From NCBI GenBank assembly GCA_937883755.1, contig CAKZYA010000025.1, forward strand, positions 94,523 to 158,522: a stretch of 64,000 bases of DNA, given 5' to 3'. Shown piece by piece: positions 62,775 through 64,000 of this stretch. Numbering within the stretch: position 1 is the stretch's first letter; every line of letters begins with the position of its first letter. The notes beneath the pieces were generated by a model. That model was not told the origin of the DNA and did not search any database. It saw only the letters and a program-made list of their open reading frames with translations. The position numbers were made by a program, and so were the translations under genes. Source of the stretch: an uncultured Flammeovirgaceae bacterium (GTDB lineage Bacteria > Bacteroidota > Bacteroidia > Cytophagales > Cyclobacteriaceae).

Positions 62775-63809
62775 ATGCAGTTACATAATCGTATTGATCG
62801 AAAAATACTCAAACAGCAAATTGAGGCAAGTACTGAAGAGCGTGTGACGCTTTCGTTTTACCAGTACGCTCACATTGGCAATCCTCATATTTTTCGAGAT
62901 CACCTGTATCTGCATTGGTCAGAGGTGGGAGTTTTGGGGCGGGTATACGTAGCCCAAGAAGGGATTAATGCTCAAATTAGCGTGCCTAAGAACCAGTTTG
63001 ATCAATTTCAGGAGCAATTGTCTACTATCACTTTCTTAGAGAACGTGCGGTTGAATATTGCAGTGGATGATGACGGCAAGTCTTTTTACAAGCTAAAAAT
63101 TCAGGTAAAGAAAAAGATTGTAGCCGACGGACTAAATGATACTACTTTTGATGTAACTGATAAAGGATTGCATTTGCAAGCCGAGGATTTCAATAAGCTG
63201 GCTGATAGCCCAGACACAGTAATTGTGGATATGCGTAACCACTACGAGAGCGAAGTGGGTCATTTCGAGAACGCTATCCTGCCTGATGTAGACTCGTTTC
63301 GAGAGGCACTGCCTGAGGTGGAACATATTCTGCAAGAGCACCGTGACAAAAATATAGTGATGTACTGCACCGGAGGAATACGCTGCGAAAAAGCTAGTGC
63401 ATATTTCAAGCATAAAGGCTTTGAACGCGTGTACCAGCTCGAGGGTGGCATTATTCATTACGCCCGTCAGGTAGAAGAAAAAGGGCTATCAAATAAGTTT
63501 CGGGGTAAAAACTTTGTCTTCGATGAGCGATTAGGCGAACGAATTTCGGAAGAAATCATTAGTCAGTGTCACCAATGCGGTGCACCCTGCGATACTCATA
63601 CCAATTGCCAAAACGAGGCTTGTCATTTGCTTTTTATTCAGTGTGATAGCTGTGCGAAGCAGTACGATGGTTGTTGCACCTCCGAATGCCAAGAGTTTAT
63701 TCAACTGCCTGAGGAAGAACAGCGAGAATTACGCAAAACAAATCAGCAAAAGCGAAATGTCTTCAAGAAAGGGCGATCAGAACATCTGAAACATTGGTTA
63801 AACGAGTAG
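62775..63809 (+). CDS. trhO: tRNA uridine(34) hydroxylase (rhodanese family)
   Basis: The 344-residue protein hydroxylates U34 of tRNA to form ho5U. The UPF0176/YceA layout is seen: an N-terminal acylphosphatase-like domain (VYVAQEGINAQISVPKNQFDQF), a rhodanese domain with the active Cys198 in YCTGGIRCEKASAYFKHKGF, EGGIIHYARQVEEKGLSNKFRGKNFVFDERLGERISEEII, and a Cys-rich C-terminus (CHQCGAPCDTHTNCQNEACHLLFIQCDSCAKQYDGCCT). All landmarks are present. The 3' gap (63810-64000) shows no gene. Confidence 0.94.
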   Translation: MQLHNRIDRKILKQQIEASTEERVTLSFYQYAHIGNPHIFRDHLYLHWSEVGVLGRVYVAQEGINAQISVPKNQFDQFQEQLSTITFLENVRLNIAVDDDGKSFYKLKIQVKKKIVADGLNDTTFDVTDKGLHLQAEDFNKLADSPDTVIVDMRNHYESEVGHFENAILPDVDSFREALPEVEHILQEHRDKNIVMYCTGGIRCEKASAYFKHKGFERVYQLEGGIIHYARQVEEKGLSNKFRGKNFVFDERLGERISEEIISQCHQCGAPCDTHTNCQNEACHLLFIQCDSCAKQYDGCCTSECQEFIQLPEEEQRELRKTNQQKRNVFKKGRSEHLKHWLNE

Positions 63810-64000
63810 TATTATAACTCAAATAGCCTATTTCTACTCTCATTCCCTTATAGTTCCGTTGTACTTTTTACGGATTTGATATCATCTCAAATCAGCCTCC
63901 TACCTTGATTCTTCACTACCGATGTACCGTTTCTAACGTACTAAATAGTCGTCCCTGATAAAAGCAGTTGATGGGATTAACTATTTGAAAGTCAGAATTA

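Overview
This 64 kb window looks like chromosomal DNA from a member of the Bacteroidota, most likely a marine Cytophagales (the order is an inference). The signs are three consecutive SusC/SusD outer-membrane uptake pairs, MacB/FtsX-type permeases, Tat-dependent DUF1501 proteins paired with planctomycete-type cytochrome/DUF1549/DUF1553/LamG lipoproteins, TAnnTTTG promoter elements, weak Shine-Dalgarno sites and a GC content that appears to lie in the low forties. No integrase, transposase, CRISPR array or rRNA was seen. The window has one tRNA gene, tRNA-Gln(UUG).

Layout: 1-2300 holds the 5' end of an exported protein, a DUF2834 membrane protein and a secreted c-heme/copper-monooxygenase-like fusion. 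2315-19225 is a minus-strand block of three SusC-SusD operons; the first two carry a small lipoprotein as third gene, and the third ends in a terminator followed by a possible remnant of a type IX secretion tail. No glycoside hydrolase or sigma/anti-sigma regulator accompanies them, so their substrates cannot be read from context. 19837-32330 is a mixed metabolic and membrane region: DUF427, a D-2-hydroxyglutarate/lactate dehydrogenase-like flavo-iron-sulfur protein, a DMT transporter, a transglutaminase-like exported protein, an aldehyde dehydrogenase, a FtsX permease, a 62-residue small gene with its own terminator, an LRR lipoprotein between direct repeats and a RibD_C/DHFR-like reductase. 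32368-35232 is a three-gene TPM-TPM-LemA membrane module.

35359-50849 is a degradative and surface region: a sialate O-acetylesterase, an amidohydrolase, two tandem copies of a DUF1501 plus cytochrome/LamG lipoprotein pair separated by a small unknown gene, and a PL8 chondroitin-AC-type lyase. With no SusCD pair next to the lyase this is not a classic polysaccharide utilisation locus, but the content suggests use of animal-type glycans.

50869-63809 is mostly housekeeping: pth, rplY and prs downstream of the tRNA; a three-gene exopolysaccharide start module (undecaprenyl-phosphate sugar transferase, nucleotide-sugar dehydrogenase, GT4) closed by a strong terminator; an M48 lipoprotein peptidase; hisI, cysS, dcd, yidD, a deaminase-only ribD, and trhO.

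I did not find a clearly new defence or mobile system. The best leads are the duplicated cytochrome/DUF1501 pairs, the 18-bp palindrome filling a SusC promoter spacer, the 28-bp perfect palindrome beside an operon end, the repeat-flanked LRR gene beside the 62-residue gene, the truncated ribD, the terminator placed directly before the pth start codon, and the TPR-LemA fusion.
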